From positions 2,170,001 to 2,234,000 of the forward strand of contig OZ004589.1 of assembly GCA_963924555.1 (NCBI GenBank): DNA of 64,000 nucleotides. The letters are read 5' to 3'. The notes under the pieces are model-generated. The model was not told the DNA's origin and did no database searches. It saw only the letters and a program-made list of their open reading frames with translations. A program made the position numbers and the translations under genes. The DNA comes from Crambe crambe. Lineage: Eukaryota; Porifera; Demospongiae; Poecilosclerida; Crambeidae. Positions 1-11,870 of the stretch are shown here, piece after piece; positions within the stretch are counted from its first letter, which is position 1, and the number at the start of each line of letters is the position of its first letter.

Positions 1-324
1 ACCTTCTTATTTCTCTCGCTTAAGTCCACAGATTCAGTCAGAATGGAGCAAAAAGCAGCTCTAACAAGCCCAGTAGACATACTCACTTGGGGGGTCAAAA
101 GTCAATCTTCACGTGACCGTGACAAGGATGGAACGTTCAATCCAATGAGGCGTTTCCAATCCTACTATGATACCACAGATGCGTTACCAATTGACCTTTG
201 AACCGTGGCTGACTGACGTACGTACGTACGTACGTATGTACAAGCGCGCGTACTAGTATTGCTCATGTAGCATTGTTGGGGTTTTGTAAATCTGACTAGC
301 AGTTCCTCAAGACAACCATCAACC

Positions 325-2005
325 ATGACTGCACAGTGGATGGTGGTAATTTGCATTGCAGTTTTTTCTCTATCACCTCAAAGTGTTATTTCACAAATTC
401 CTGCAAGTTGTAGTGATACACAAAGTCTTCAGAATATGGAATGCTGTCCTAACAATTGTGGTGGACCAAGTCGTGGTACATGTGGAAACATAGATCTACC
501 ATCAAGTTTCAACATGACTGGTACTGATGCACGTGCAAATTGGCCACATTACTTCAGGCGAGCATGCAGTTGCAATGGTAACTATGGAGGATATGACTGC
601 AGTAGGTGCAAGTATGGATATTATGGATCAAACTGCATCAAGGATGAAAATCGTCCACGAAGGTCCATTCATGACCTCAATGATACAGAGTGGCAGAAGT
701 ATATTGGAATACTGAAGATGACAAGGACTTACCCCTCTGGTTATAAAGTAGTTTTGAATGAAAATCGACCCGGGTCCACTGATATCACGACAGTTGACAT
801 AAACCTACATGATTTATTTGTCTGGCAACATCATTATGCTGCTAAAAACAGTAAATGTAACGGTAAGGATCTAGCTGCATTAATCATGCATACACACGCA
901 TGCATGCCTGATAAAACACACAAAAACTATCAACTGTTTTAACCTACTGAATTTTGTAGGTATGGATTGTCCAAAAATAGACTATGCACACCAGGGTACT
1001 GGATTTCCAACATGGCACCGACAGATTATATTGTGGTTTGAGTGGGAAATTCAATGGATGCTAGAAAGTATGGGGGATCAGAATTACTACACATTCAGGA
1101 CCCACTACTGGGACTGGCAAAGAGAGACACAGATGGCCAATGATGATATCTTTGTTCGTAATAGACTAGGAGAGAGGCAAATCGTAAACAGTCAGCCTCA
1201 GGTGCGTGGTGACTTGTTTGATGGTGGTTGGAACACCATTTGCTGGTATAATGGCAGTGGTAATGTGATAATGCCAAAAGGCACCACATGTGATCCCAGA
1301 ATAAACACTGGGCCTTTGCTTCGTTGTCCCTTGCTTGACAATAAAGATCCTTGTAATAGAAACAATACTGACTGGCCTACTAGAGCTGATGTTGATAAAG
1401 CACTCAGTAAACAACAGTATGACACTCAACCTTACAATACACTTGCAAATGAAAAGAGCTTTCGTAATTCTATTGAAGGCTTCGACAGTAGTGTCAGCAT
1501 TGATGATTGTAGAAGCGATTCACTATGCACATGTGAAGGAAGTTCTGATTGTACAGGTGATAACCCAGGAATGCCACTAAAACAAAGCCTCCACAACTTA
1601 GTAAGTATATATATGTATAGCTATGACAGCTACACAAATGGAAACAATAGTTTTTTGTAGATCCATATCATTGTTGGCAAGGTAAATTTGAAATCTGATC
1701 TTCGCAATGACATGAAAGGTGTGATGGCTGATGTTGCTGCCTCTCCAAATGATCCACTTTTCATCAACCACCACACCATGGTTGACTGTATCCTTGAGGG
1801 GTGGCTACAGCGTAATCCAAATGCTCAGTACCCTCAGGCTGACGATATACCCAGGGGACATCAGAAGGATGATTACATAGTTCCCTTCTTTCCGCTCTTC
1901 AAACATAGTGATATGTTCAAAACTGCAGATAATTTTGGCTACTCCTGTGATTTATTTTCTCCTGTTTCTCCTAGTGGACCAACCAGAGGTGGGAATGATA
2001 TTTAA
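325..2005 (+). CDS. Secreted tyrosinase-like copper oxidase, copy 1 (no C-terminal hydrophobic tail)
   Basis: Exons 325-862, 960-1600 and 1661-2005 (TAA) join in frame to 507 aa; both introns are GT-AG. Residues 1 to about 23 are a signal peptide. Next comes the Cys-rich EGF-like module of animal tyrosinases (ECCPNNCGG, then WPHYFRRACSCNGNYGGYDC). The CuA site follows with three candidate histidines in WQHHYAAK, DYAHQGTGF and TWHRQ; the CuB site has HNLIH (created by the exon 2/3 junction) and NDPLFINHH. All six copper ligands of type-3 copper proteins therefore appear present. The family oxidises phenols to catechols and quinones; the substrate here is unknown. The second copy starts 5.1 kb downstream. 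This copy ends at GGNDI-stop because a short insertion replaces the codons that begin the hydrophobic tail of copy 2, so it is probably soluble. Exon structure is strongly supported by the parallel second copy. Confidence 0.95.
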
Positions 2006-2850
2006 CCCATCTGTGCTGATCCATGCTGCAGGGAGAGCATTTTGATGCTTATATAAGCAACAAAACTATACATAGCCATAAGCAAGTATGAAACTATAAC
2101 TTGCATTTAAAACTCAGTAATTAGCGAGTTATAGTGAGTTCTATTGTTGATATGTAGCTTATACTTAAACTGTCTGTCCTATTATATGAGTTGACAGATC
2201 ATAGCTATATATAGTTACCAGGATAAGGACTATTCGTAGCTATAGCATCAAACCTTCCAATTGCTTTTGTAGTGACAGTCATGCATGCATTGCAGCAAGC
2301 AGACTTGATAATGGTGATAATTCTTACTGGTAGCTAGATGCAGATTTGATAATGTGCAGTATATGCAGGGTTCCATCTAGGATTTTCCAGTGTAGGGGCA
2401 AGTGTGCGGGAAAATTTTAACCTTGGCCATGCATGCCCACTTTTCCTAGCCACACCTTTTTGCATATCAAACCATGCCAACTAAATTACAATTATGTGGC
2501 ACACTAGCTCTAATTTTTTCATCAATTAACCTTGCTTTCATGTTCTATATTACATGGGTGAGCAAATATGATGATTAGTTTTCTGCGGGAGAGTTACATT
2601 TCACTTGAAGGCAGCTAGTCCATAGATAAAAGGGGAAGGAGGGATGGATGATATCATCAAAAAATTAATATGCGCGCACGTGTCAAAATTGTCCGGCTGT
2701 ATTTTTTTTATGGCTGCAAGAGTGCACTCTTAGCAGTGGTCGACAAACTTCTTCCCAGTCTCCAAGGAGCTGTAAATTGAGGGAATGATCCTAGATAAGT
2801 CACAGAGTGAAGAGGAAAGTTTTGATACTTTTCTATTGAGGTAGCTAGTA
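2006..2850. other. Intergenic DNA after tyrosinase copy 1
   Basis: No gene seen. The first 300 bases or so (agcttatacttaaac, then gagttgacagatcatagc) match the region downstream of tyrosinase copy 2 (about 7,140-7,290). The duplication therefore included 3' flanking DNA, not only the coding exons. The remainder is AT-rich with no recognised element. Confidence 0.6.
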
Positions 2851-3260
2851 GTGTACCTTCAAGGCATTGTAAATGAGCTATGTTCTTTTTGGAAGGAAGT
2901 GATTAGAAAACTTAATGCAGACATTACGGACACACTACTTGAACAGTCTCTGTATCAAGAAATATTTGAACTGTATTTGAAAGAACATTTTGACACAGTA
3001 GAAAGTAGTATTGATACTGATCCTGATCCTGATGATGTCACCCTGCAAATGAATCAAACATAATGCGATATGTTAGTGGATATGTTGCACGAAAGCTGCG
3101 TTAATACGAAAAATTGTCTGGTGATGTGTCATACATAACTTGTCTAGGTGAAATGGCTGTTGCTGGAGAGGTAGAGGATGACAGCCTGCTATCATACACA
3201 ACAAAGTGGATGGAGACTTCTAAAGGAAATCCATGGAGAGTTCCACTATAAGACCTGCAA
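2851..3260 (+). pseudogene. Degenerate transposon-type ORF fragment
   Basis: An open stretch (2,851-3,063) is followed after a stop codon by a continuation in which MRYVSGYVARKL and CLGEMAVAGEVEDD can be read across further stops. The 'YVSGYVARKL' style motif and the acidic linker are typical of transposase-associated ORFs scattered in sponge and cnidarian genomes. The reading is interrupted by in-frame stops, so this is a remnant rather than a gene. Family assignment is tentative. Confidence 0.4.
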
Positions 3261-4142
3261 CACATGATGTGGAAGCCACGACTGTGTGCATGTGCAACTT
3301 GGAAGTCCGCACTGTGTGCACTTGTGCAGTGATTTTTCGTTTGTTTGTTTTTACACAATTACGACACAGCTAAGGTAAATGGTGCACAGCGTTCATCTCT
3401 CACTTCACTCTCAAACTATTAGCTATAGCTAGCTGTAGTTATGAGGGGAAAACATTTCTGTGAAATGAAAAAAAGTGTAGGGATGACCATTGCTCAAAAA
3501 ATGAAATGAAAAGAACAGGGATTGTTGCTATTGAAATTACTGACTAGAAAATGTGACCACAAAAAAATTTCAACTTGGCAGTGATAACTTTAACCGATAA
3601 ATTTCAGTGTATCAATAGTTCCACATTACATAGGCCTACGTAGCTAGCCCTGCCTATCTATCGGCCCGTGCCCATACTTGTTCCATGATTCAGTACAGTG
3701 AAGTCTTTCGACCATGGCAGGCTTGTAGCCAGCAGGCGGCTCAGCAGGCTTGAGGCCTTCCCCCTTTAATTCAGGAAATAATTATAATCATAGCATAAGA
3801 ATAGTAGCTAAGGAAGATTATTAATTTGCTTCCATGAGCTCATGTGCAGTGCTATAGTGATGCATAATTATTATAATTATGTGAACACCAATGACATATG
3901 CTTCACTTTCATCCTGACAATATTTCATTTGTGATAGATGAAGTGTTGATTCAACTTTCCAGCCAGGAATCGTTGAGTCAATAATCTAGCATACTTTAGT
4001 TACCAATCTTATGAGATTACTAGCTACATGTAGCTAATGCAAGACCTTAACAGTCAGTTGAATGGGTCATTTGAGAATTCTGACATTCCATTAGTTCCTC
4101 AAGCATTGAGGACCAGACCAAACCCATTAACTACAGACATTA

Positions 4143-4278
4143 TAAGGTAAGGCGGGGCAATTATGAGGGTGGGGCAATTCCGACACTGTAAAAAAAAAAG
4201 TGATATTCCAGTCGGCCTAGTCAGAGAAACAAAAATGACGGAATTGCCCCACTCTCATAATTGTCCCGCCTTACCTTA
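4143..4278. mobile_element. Fold-back (MITE-like) element, about 136 bp
   Basis: The left end TAAGGTAAGGCGGGGCAATT is mirrored by AATTGTCCCGCCTTACCTTA at the right end. Complementarity continues inward through GAGGGTGGGGCAATTCCG and CGGAATTGCCCCACTCTC, leaving a loop of about 60 bases. It has no coding capacity. Long near-perfect terminal inverted repeats with a short core are the hallmark of a non-autonomous DNA transposon. Confidence 0.75.
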
Positions 4279-4369
4279 CACACTCTCCTGAGGGTTTTGT
4301 GGTGAGCACTTATACACAGTATGTGATCCCTGAATTATATGAGACCCCTGCCAACCTGTCTTATAGATC

Positions 4370-4670
4370 ATTTTCTTATGAACATCTGAACAGCAAGAGT
4401 GAGCCTTAAATAGCGAATAACAGAAGCTACAAAGTCGAGTTAAGACTCCGAGTTGTGAGAAAGCAGAAAGCTTATAATAACAGAAAGTAAGCAAGAAAAC
4501 CAACATGAAAGCCATAAATAGCGAGACCAGAGCCTGAGGGTACGCACAAAGCTCAAGATCATCTAGCAGAGCCTGCAAGAAAGCCTTAATAGCAAGAACA
4601 GAAGCTACAAAATCACAAGTAGGCTGAGAAAGCTGAAAGATAGTCAAGCTAGCTATAGCTATGACCACCA
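4370..4670. repeat. Degenerate tandem repeat with a 'gaagctacaaa' motif
   Basis: Phrases such as 'agcctta(a)atagcga', 'cagaagctacaaa' and 'gagaaagc(a/t)gaaag' recur two to three times in the same order across the interval. A minus-strand open frame (4,276-4,671) across it is hydrophobic and repetitive and shows no recognisable domain. I read the interval as decayed tandem repeat, not a gene. Confidence 0.45.
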
Positions 4671-5418
4671 TAAAAGCTCACTCACTTAAAACAACTATGA
4701 ATAGCATAACAAAAAAAAAAAAAGATGAAACAAAAACATAATGACAGTGCATGCAAAAAGTAGTCTTCAGTATAGCTAACTCCTATAATTATTTATATAC
4801 CTGCAAAAATGATAATAGCTAAGTTTACTATGTGCCGAGGCATCCAGTCTTTTAAAAGACTAACTTGTTATTATAGAGACCACCTGCAATATAAGACCCT
4901 TTCCACTTATAATCCAGGGACCACTTTACTAGCATCAAGGGGAAAGCAATAGCTACAATTGTAGATGCTCAGTTACCATGAAAAGAAACTACAATGATAA
5001 TTAGCTAGTGGATTCATTGTGAAGAAGCGGTACCGCCTCATTATCTACTCATAATCTTCATAATTCCTTTGACTCACTGCCATGCCTCACATCAGCTGCT
5101 TCAGTGGGCGTGGCCATGCCGCACACAAGCAAGTACGTGCTGCTATGCCCTGCGTGGTAAACTGAGCATGCGCGCTTGCCCCACAAAGGCTATCTCTACG
5201 CTCTTAGCAGCAACTTGAAACTCCTGTACTGAACTAGCTCTTATGCAAAGAGCGTGGAGATAGCGCCGCGGCGCCTCTCTATCACGAGCCACGCCCCACG
5301 GATATATTCACGGAAGTTCCAAGGGAAGTGAAATCAACCATACCACCGTCACGGCTGCAGAAAAATTTAATCAGTCTACCTGGGTTTTTATGAATCCAGC
5401 AGTTTCTCAAAGACAACC

Positions 5419-7102
5419 ATGACTGCACAGTGGATGGTGGTAATTTGCATTGCAGTTTTTTCTCTATCACCTCAAAGTGTTATTTCACAAATTCCTGTAA
5501 GTTGTAGTGATGCAGAAAGTCTTCGAAATATGGAATGCTGTCCTAACAATTGTGGTGGACCAAGTCGTGGTAGATGTGTAAACATAGATCTACCATCAGG
5601 TTTCAACGTTTTTAGTACTGATGTACGTGCAAATTGGCCACATTACTTCAGGCGAGCATGCAGTTGCAACGGTAACTATGGAGGATATGACTGCAGTAGG
5701 TGCAAGTATGGATATTATGGATCAAACTGCATCAAAGATCAAAATCGTCCACGAAAGTCCATTTATGACCTCAATGATATGGAGTGGCAGAAGTATATCG
5801 GCATACTTAAGATGACAAGGACTTACCCCTCTGGTTATAAAGTAGTTTTGAATGAAAATCGACCTGGGTCTACTAATAATATCATGACAGTTGACATAAA
5901 ACTATATAATTTATTTATCTGGCAACATCATTACGCTGCTAAAAACAATGAATGTGATGGTAAGGATCTATTCATACACACATGCATGCATGGCTGATAA
6001 AACAACTGCTTTAACCTCTACTGAATTTTTCAGGTATGAATTGTCCGAAAATAGACTATGCGCACGAGGCTACTGGATTTCCAACATGGCACCGACAATT
6101 TGTGTTGTGGTTTGAGTGGGAAATTCAATGGATGCTAGAAAGTATGGGAGATCAGAATTATTACACCTTCAGGACCCACTACTGGGATTGGCGAAGAGAG
6201 ACACAGATGGCCAATGATGATATCTTTGTTCGTAATAGATTAGGTGAGAGTGTAAACAGTCAGGTGCATGGTGACTTGTTTGATGGTGGTTGGAATACCA
6301 CTTGCTGGAACATGCAAATGGGCACCACATGTGATCCTAGAATAAACACTGGACCTTTGCTTCGTTGTCCCTTGCTAGGCAACAAAGATCCTTGTGATAG
6401 AACCAATACTGACTGGCCTACTAGAGCTGATGTTGATAAAGCACTCGGTAAACAGCAGTATGACACTCAATCTTACAATAAACGTGCAAGTGAAGAGAGC
6501 TTTCGTAATTTTATGGAAGGCTTTGACAGTACTGTCAGCATTGATGATTGTAGAAGCGATCCACAATGCTTATGTGAAGGAAGACCTGATTGTACAGGTG
6601 ACAACCCAGGAATTCCACTAAAAAGAAACCTCCACAACTTAGTAAGTATGTGCATGTAGCTATGACAGTATTGTTACACAAATGAAAACAATTACTATAA
6701 TTTTTGTAGATCCATATCATTGTTGGCACGGTGAATTTGAAATCTGGTCTTGATGATAACATAAAAGGTGTGATGGCTGATGTTGCTGCCTCTCCAAATG
6801 ATCCACTTTTCGTGAACCACCACACCACGGTTGACTGTATCCTCGAGGAATGGTTGCAGCATAATCCAAATGCTCGGTACCCTGACAATGTACCTAGAAA
6901 TAATGAGATAAAGGGACACCAGAAGAATGAATACATAGTTCCCTTCTTCCCGCTCTTCAAGCATAGTGATATGTTCAAAACTGCTGATAATTTTGGCTAC
7001 TCCTGCAATCTATTTTCTTCTAGCAGTGGTGGGAATGACCTATCTGTGCTGATCCATGCTGCAGGGAGCTTACTCGTGAGCATTTTGATGGTTATATTAT
7101 AA
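5419..7102 (+). CDS. Secreted or membrane-tethered tyrosinase-like copper oxidase, copy 2
   Basis: Exons 5419-5959, 6034-6641 and 6710-7102 (TAA) join in frame to 513 aa, with intron positions and phases identical to copy 1. Signal peptide, Cys-rich EGF-like module, CuA histidines (WQHHYAAK, DYAHEATGF, TWHRQ) and CuB histidines (HNLIH, NDPLFVNHH) are all present. Exon 2 is shorter than in copy 1 by several codons around residue 260. The C-terminus runs through GGNDLSVLIHAAGSLLVSIL, a hydrophobic segment ending almost at the stop, as in a GPI-anchor signal or a tail with no cytoplasmic part. Copy 2 may therefore be surface-bound while copy 1 is soluble; that difference is inferred from sequence only. 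Family activity: phenol oxidation; substrate unknown. Confidence 0.95.
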
Positions 7103-7339
7103 GCAGCAAAACATTATACATAGCTAAGCAAATATGAAAAGTCATGCAGTATAAAAATTAGCTAGTGAGTTAGTGAATATATAGCTTATACTTAAATATC
7201 TGTCCTATTATACGAGTTGACAGATCATAGCTATAGTTACCAGGATAAAGACTATTTGTAGCTGTAACATCAAACCTTCCAATTGTTTTTATAATTATAG
7301 TGACAGTCATGCAGACTTGATAATCTTATGGTAATAATC

Positions 7340-9470
7340 TTATATAGACGCAGTACGAAATCCAATATTATCAAACGAAATTATGGGCATATGACCATGA
7401 AATAATATATGCTCAAAATTCTAAATAAAGCAGTTTTACATAGGTCAAAGGTCTACAGTACAAGATATAAATCTCCAGAAGATGTAATAGGTCTTTGCTT
7501 CATTATAATTAACCCAAAGACCTAGCTATGTCTTATGTCTTGTATCGTGCTGTATTCATTTTTTATACGTTGAATATCATAAAGTGCTTATTGCTGCTAG
7601 TGTAGAAAATTTATTAACACATGTTCCTTGGCTTCCATGTTCACTTTTCTGCAGGAGAGTATTAAAAGTACATATCTTACTAGCTACATGTAGCTAGTAG
7701 GCACTTTGTGTACTGATTTGTGTACTGACCAGTGATCTGTCAACTTGTGGTAATGTGGAATGTGGGATGTGGGATTCATTGACAAGAGCTGTATGCATGA
7801 TTGTACAAGTTCTACTAGCTAGCTAATTATTAAGTTTCAGTATAAAAATTCACTTACACTGTTAAAAATGGTGTGTTCATTTGCACTTTAAATTTAACAC
7901 AATTGGTGTAAACATCGAAGGTTGCCATAGTAACACATCAAAGGTTGTCATGGCAACAGGTGTATTACACACTAGTGTGTTAAATTTAAAGTGCAATAGA
8001 ACACACCATTTTTAATGTAGTGAATGATCAAGGGGCAAGGTGAATGCAAATACCCATTAGTTCTAGAGCTTAGCTATGGCTAGTTAGCCATGAAAGCTTC
8101 ATGTACGGGGAATCCAACAGCAGAGTCATGTGGAAAATCACACTAAGGTAGCTACACAGGCTTTCCAGCTTATTAACTAAGCTCTCTATGCTATCTTATT
8201 GCTCTTCCCTAGGGTTTAGTTGGCACTCTTCATAGCATGAGCTGGCTTCTCTCTTGACTCTAGATGGAAACCCCACTCCTTGTACAGCACATAATTATGT
8301 AATGACCTTCTACATAGCTACTTGGTAGCTATGCGGTTGGTTTTGAGTGGTTCCATTACATAAAGAATGTGTGAGCTGTCATGCATACTCATGAGGAACC
8401 ACATTTAGTGGTCCCATTATCTAAATAATGTGTGAGGTGTCTCATACTCATGAGGAATAATCCTCCACATTTTGAGTGGTAGCTACCATTAGCTACATAA
8501 AGAATGTGTGGCTGTCTCATACCCATCCTCCACATTCCACCTGTCCCGGAAGCTCCGGGACAGTCCCTGAATAGTGATCGCTAAATGTGTCCCGCAACGG
8601 ATTTACATAAGGCTATTGATTGTCCCGGAAGTGCTTGAATAGCTGTATAAACAATTGGAGTATAGTGCAACCTCATAGCAGTAGCTGACAAAATTACTAC
8701 ATGCACATGTGCTGCATGCATGCTACAGTTTGTTTGACAATCTTTGTTGATGGCTGAGTGTGAAGACCCTGGAACACCTCCTCTGTCAAATTTAACAGTG
8801 ATCCTCATACTTGTTATTTTGATTCTAAACTAAGCTAGCACAGTCACAATTGATATTCGCAACCATAAATTTTAATGATATTCATAGTGGGCGGATCACC
8901 CTTTAATTGCTGGGTGTGGTTTATCCCTGATTTTGATTTCCAAAAAGTGGAGGCTATGCTCATACTCATGCTCCACGAATTAAGTGGTCTTAACTTGATA
9001 ATGTGCAACTCTATTATTTCCCATCTCAACTACCTAGAAGGAACTGGCTTCATGTTATTAAGTATTTCTCCCCATAGCTATCACACAAGGGTAGATGTGC
9101 AGCACAGGATTACTCCACTGAAATGAAACAAATAAAGTTACATAGCTAGGCGTAGGAAGATGATTTATCCATTAATAATCTAGTCCAAGGGTAGCCGCCA
9201 AGAATCACCATGTAACTAGTTGTATTGTAGTGGATATTGCAAAGGTACATAATATCATGGTTCCAGGATATTTGCAATAGCTAGATGCATACATTTAACT
9301 AATGAACTAAAATGCATGCAAACATCCGGTAGCTCTTTAAAATAACAACCAGGCCTCCAATTCCTTTACAGCGAACCATAATTATTTCAGAACAGTGGAC
9401 AGATCTGGTCTCATTAATCCTCAGCGCGCATGCGCAAGAGGGTTGTATCTGTTACATCCACCATTATCAA
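7340..9470. repeat. Segmental duplication, copy 1 (non-coding)
   Basis: From 'aatattatcaaacgaaatta' near 7,365 to 'gcatgcgcaagagggtt' near 9,445, blocks recur in the same order and orientation at 11,870-14,110. Shared blocks include the 7.86-kb hairpin element, a region of repeated 'cataaagaatgtgtgagctg' phrases (8,340-8,550) and 'tttgcaatagctagatgc' (9,275). The copies differ by indels; for example 8,540-9,090 and 13,260-13,850 are mostly unrelated. No gene is seen in either copy. Confidence 0.85.
7856..8022. mobile_element. Near-perfect hairpin MITE, copy 1
   Basis: Almost the whole 167-bp element is a palindrome. ATGGTGTGTTCATTTGCAC near the left end pairs with GTGCAATAGAACACACCAT near the right end, and the inner arms GGTTGCCATAGTAACAC and GTTGTCATGGCAAC continue the pairing. 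There is no ORF. A second copy lies at 12,511-12,671 inside the duplicated segment. Confidence 0.8.
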
Positions 9471-9689
9471 GAGTAATAGAGCACTCCGTGGATATGAAAC
9501 GCCCGCGAATACGGATGGTATACGGATATTTCTCAGGACAATCATTGCAGCGCTTGTTAATGTGTAACTAAGAAATCGTGAGATGTAACCAGGCAACCCT
9601 CCCAAGGCTGCATCTAAGTTTGGGCTGCTGGAGCTTCTCATGAGCCTTGATTCAGGTCATTTCAGTGTGAAACTGTGGACAATACACAA

Positions 9690-10110
9690 GGTGACTAGTA
9701 GTCCAGTCATTATAACCAAAATTAGTGGTCAACCTTAAACAAATTGCAACACAATTGCTCTCATTTGTGTCTGGTACAGAAAAATGTGCTCTATAACATA
9801 CTAAAAGTCTCAGGGAATCCCATGGGGGGAAGTATAGAAAATTGACCTCAACCGAATGCATATTTTTTATAATTAATACATGAGACCCTAGCTTAGTACA
9901 ATAATAAGATTCAGATGATCAATAAACAGTTATACTTTTAATAATGAAATCATATTTAACAATTACTCAGTATCATCATCTATCATGTTAGTCCAGTCAT
10001 TATAACCAAAATTAGTGGTCAACCTTAAACAAATTGCAACACAATTGCTCTCATTTGTGTCTGATACAGAAAAATGTGCTCTATACCATACTAAAAGTTT
10101 CAATAGTCCA
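9690..10110. repeat. Direct repeat of an 'attagtggtcaaccttaaac' module
   Basis: A module starting 'tccagtcattataacc' and running through 'aacacaattgctctcatttg' occurs at about 9,700, 9,990 and 10,605. The first and third copies also share a downstream block ('aatcccatggggggaa', then 'ttgacctcaaccgaat'). Small ORFs over these copies are incidental. Confidence 0.65.
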
Positions 10111-10225
10111 GTCATTATAAATAATAGTTATATCCCGAGTGCGAGGGATGTATCCGGCCGGTTTAAAGCTCGAGGGCCAAGAGGTTTAAATCCGGATACT
10201 CCCGAGCACGAGGGATATAAGTATT

Positions 10226-10605
10226 TTGTGTCTGCCCAGTCCGAAGATCAAAGAAGGCGGCACGCAAAATACCAGCGCTCCTCCCTAGCCCTTGTCTGAT
10301 TGTCAAGTGCTGGCATCTTGACTTGGCACAAAATTGATACTGGTGTGTGCATTCTGAGTGAGATTTTGTTTTTAAAAACATCCCTTTAGGGATCAGCAAG
10401 AAAATTGTACATCTTTAATGCTATGCACAGTTCGAAAAGTACTCTTTAATGATATTTTATTGAGGCTATTATAAAGGGTCTACTGTGGGAGCACTGCAGA
10501 ATAGAATAATAGGCCGAAAAAAAGAGCATATTAGCCTCATGCCTAGTTGTAGCACACTCGAACTTAAAGTTCGAGCGGCTTCTTTGATCTTCGGGCTGGG
10601 CATGA
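10226..10605. mobile_element. Inverted-repeat element with 'cccagtccgaagatcaaag' ends
   Basis: GCCCAGTCCGAAGATCAAAG near 10,235 is complementary to CTTTGATCTTCGGGCTGGGC near 10,585. The flanking 'gtggtcaaccttaaac' modules lie on both sides, suggesting that this element was inserted into, or duplicated together with, that repeat. No coding content. Confidence 0.5.
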
Positions 10606-10759
10606 CAACCAAAATTAGTGGTCAACCTTAAACAAATTGCAACACAATTGGTCTCATTTGTGTCTGGTACAGAAAAATGTGCTAGCTCTATAACATACTA
10701 AAAGTCTCAAGGAATCCCATGGGGGGGAAATATAGAAAATTGACCTCAACCGAATACAT

Positions 10760-11870
10760 ATTTTTTATAATTAATACATGGACCCTAGCTTAATACAAAA
10801 TAAGATTCAGATGATCAATCAAATAATTATACTTTTAATAATGAAATCATAATAATTATGGCAGTGATATTTAACATTACTCAGTATCATCATCTATATC
10901 GTCTTCATCCTCAAATATAATTGTATTGTTTTTGCTTAGACCAAGTAGAGGGCCAGAATGAAATGAATGACTTCCCTAGTAACAACTTTGTGTTAGATTT
11001 CTTACACTGGATATCTATTGTAGAAGAATCTAGTTTGCATGGAGCTTCATTTCTTTATCAAATACTGGGAGAATCTATTATTGAAGCATAATAAACTATA
11101 GAAAAAGAGTATTGGCGCCTTTCCCAAAATTGAGGTCCTCCATTTTGTGTTAGATTATTTCAGAGAGTTATTGAATGATGCACTTAAACTGTGTGTATTA
11201 TTGTAGTACACAGGTCAGTGTGCTGGGAGGATGTGGTGATCTTGTTGGCATAACATGCACAACTTCATAAGCACTCTTCCATCTACGACTGATCATTTGT
11301 GCACTACTACTTTACCCAATGAATATCAGCAGGTATTAACCACAGGTGCACCAACAATCTCAAGCTGTTCAAAAAATTATATGATAAATGTACTTGTTCA
11401 TCAATGTATGTGTGTGGTACAGCAACTTTTATTTTTCAAACACCTTCTGGAAGTGCACCTGATGATGATATTGCTGTCTCCTATTGAACACAAGACTGTG
11501 GTGGTCTGCTGTTGGACGTCTGCCCACCTGGAGCATTATTCTTGCATATCTCTTAGAATAGCATTTTTATAAATTCTTCTTTTTAACTTAAATTTAAGAA
11601 TTTGTTTGAATAATATCACACTACTATGTATCTATAACCTAACTACAGTATTATATAATCATTGATGACCATCCTGCTGTTGCAACTTCTAAAGTCTCTT
11701 CCTGGATGCAGCTATGAAAGTCCGTATTTTTAACGTGATTTTTAATTAGTATTCCGTAAATGGGCGCTGCAATGATTAAACCTCGAGAAAATGAATATCC
11801 GGGAGCATTTCATATCCACGGAGTGCTCTATTATCTATGATAATACTGCACTGTGGCAATCCATTCAAGA
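10760..11870. other. Intergenic, no gene seen
   Basis: AT-rich DNA. A 105-codon frame at 11,255-11,572 has no recognisable domain and no gene-like composition. The motif 'catatccacggagtgctcta' near 11,810 is an inverted match to 'agagcactccgtggatatg' near 9,478. Confidence 0.5.

Noticed and set aside
4276-4671. 131-codon hydrophobic minus-strand ORF resembling a membrane protein
   Set aside because: It lies on degenerate tandem repeat, begins inside an A/T-biased stretch, overlaps the end of a fold-back element and shows no conserved domain.
11255-11572. 105-codon plus-strand ORF
   Set aside because: No domain, no homologous frame in the neighbouring repeats and no convincing splice or promoter context.
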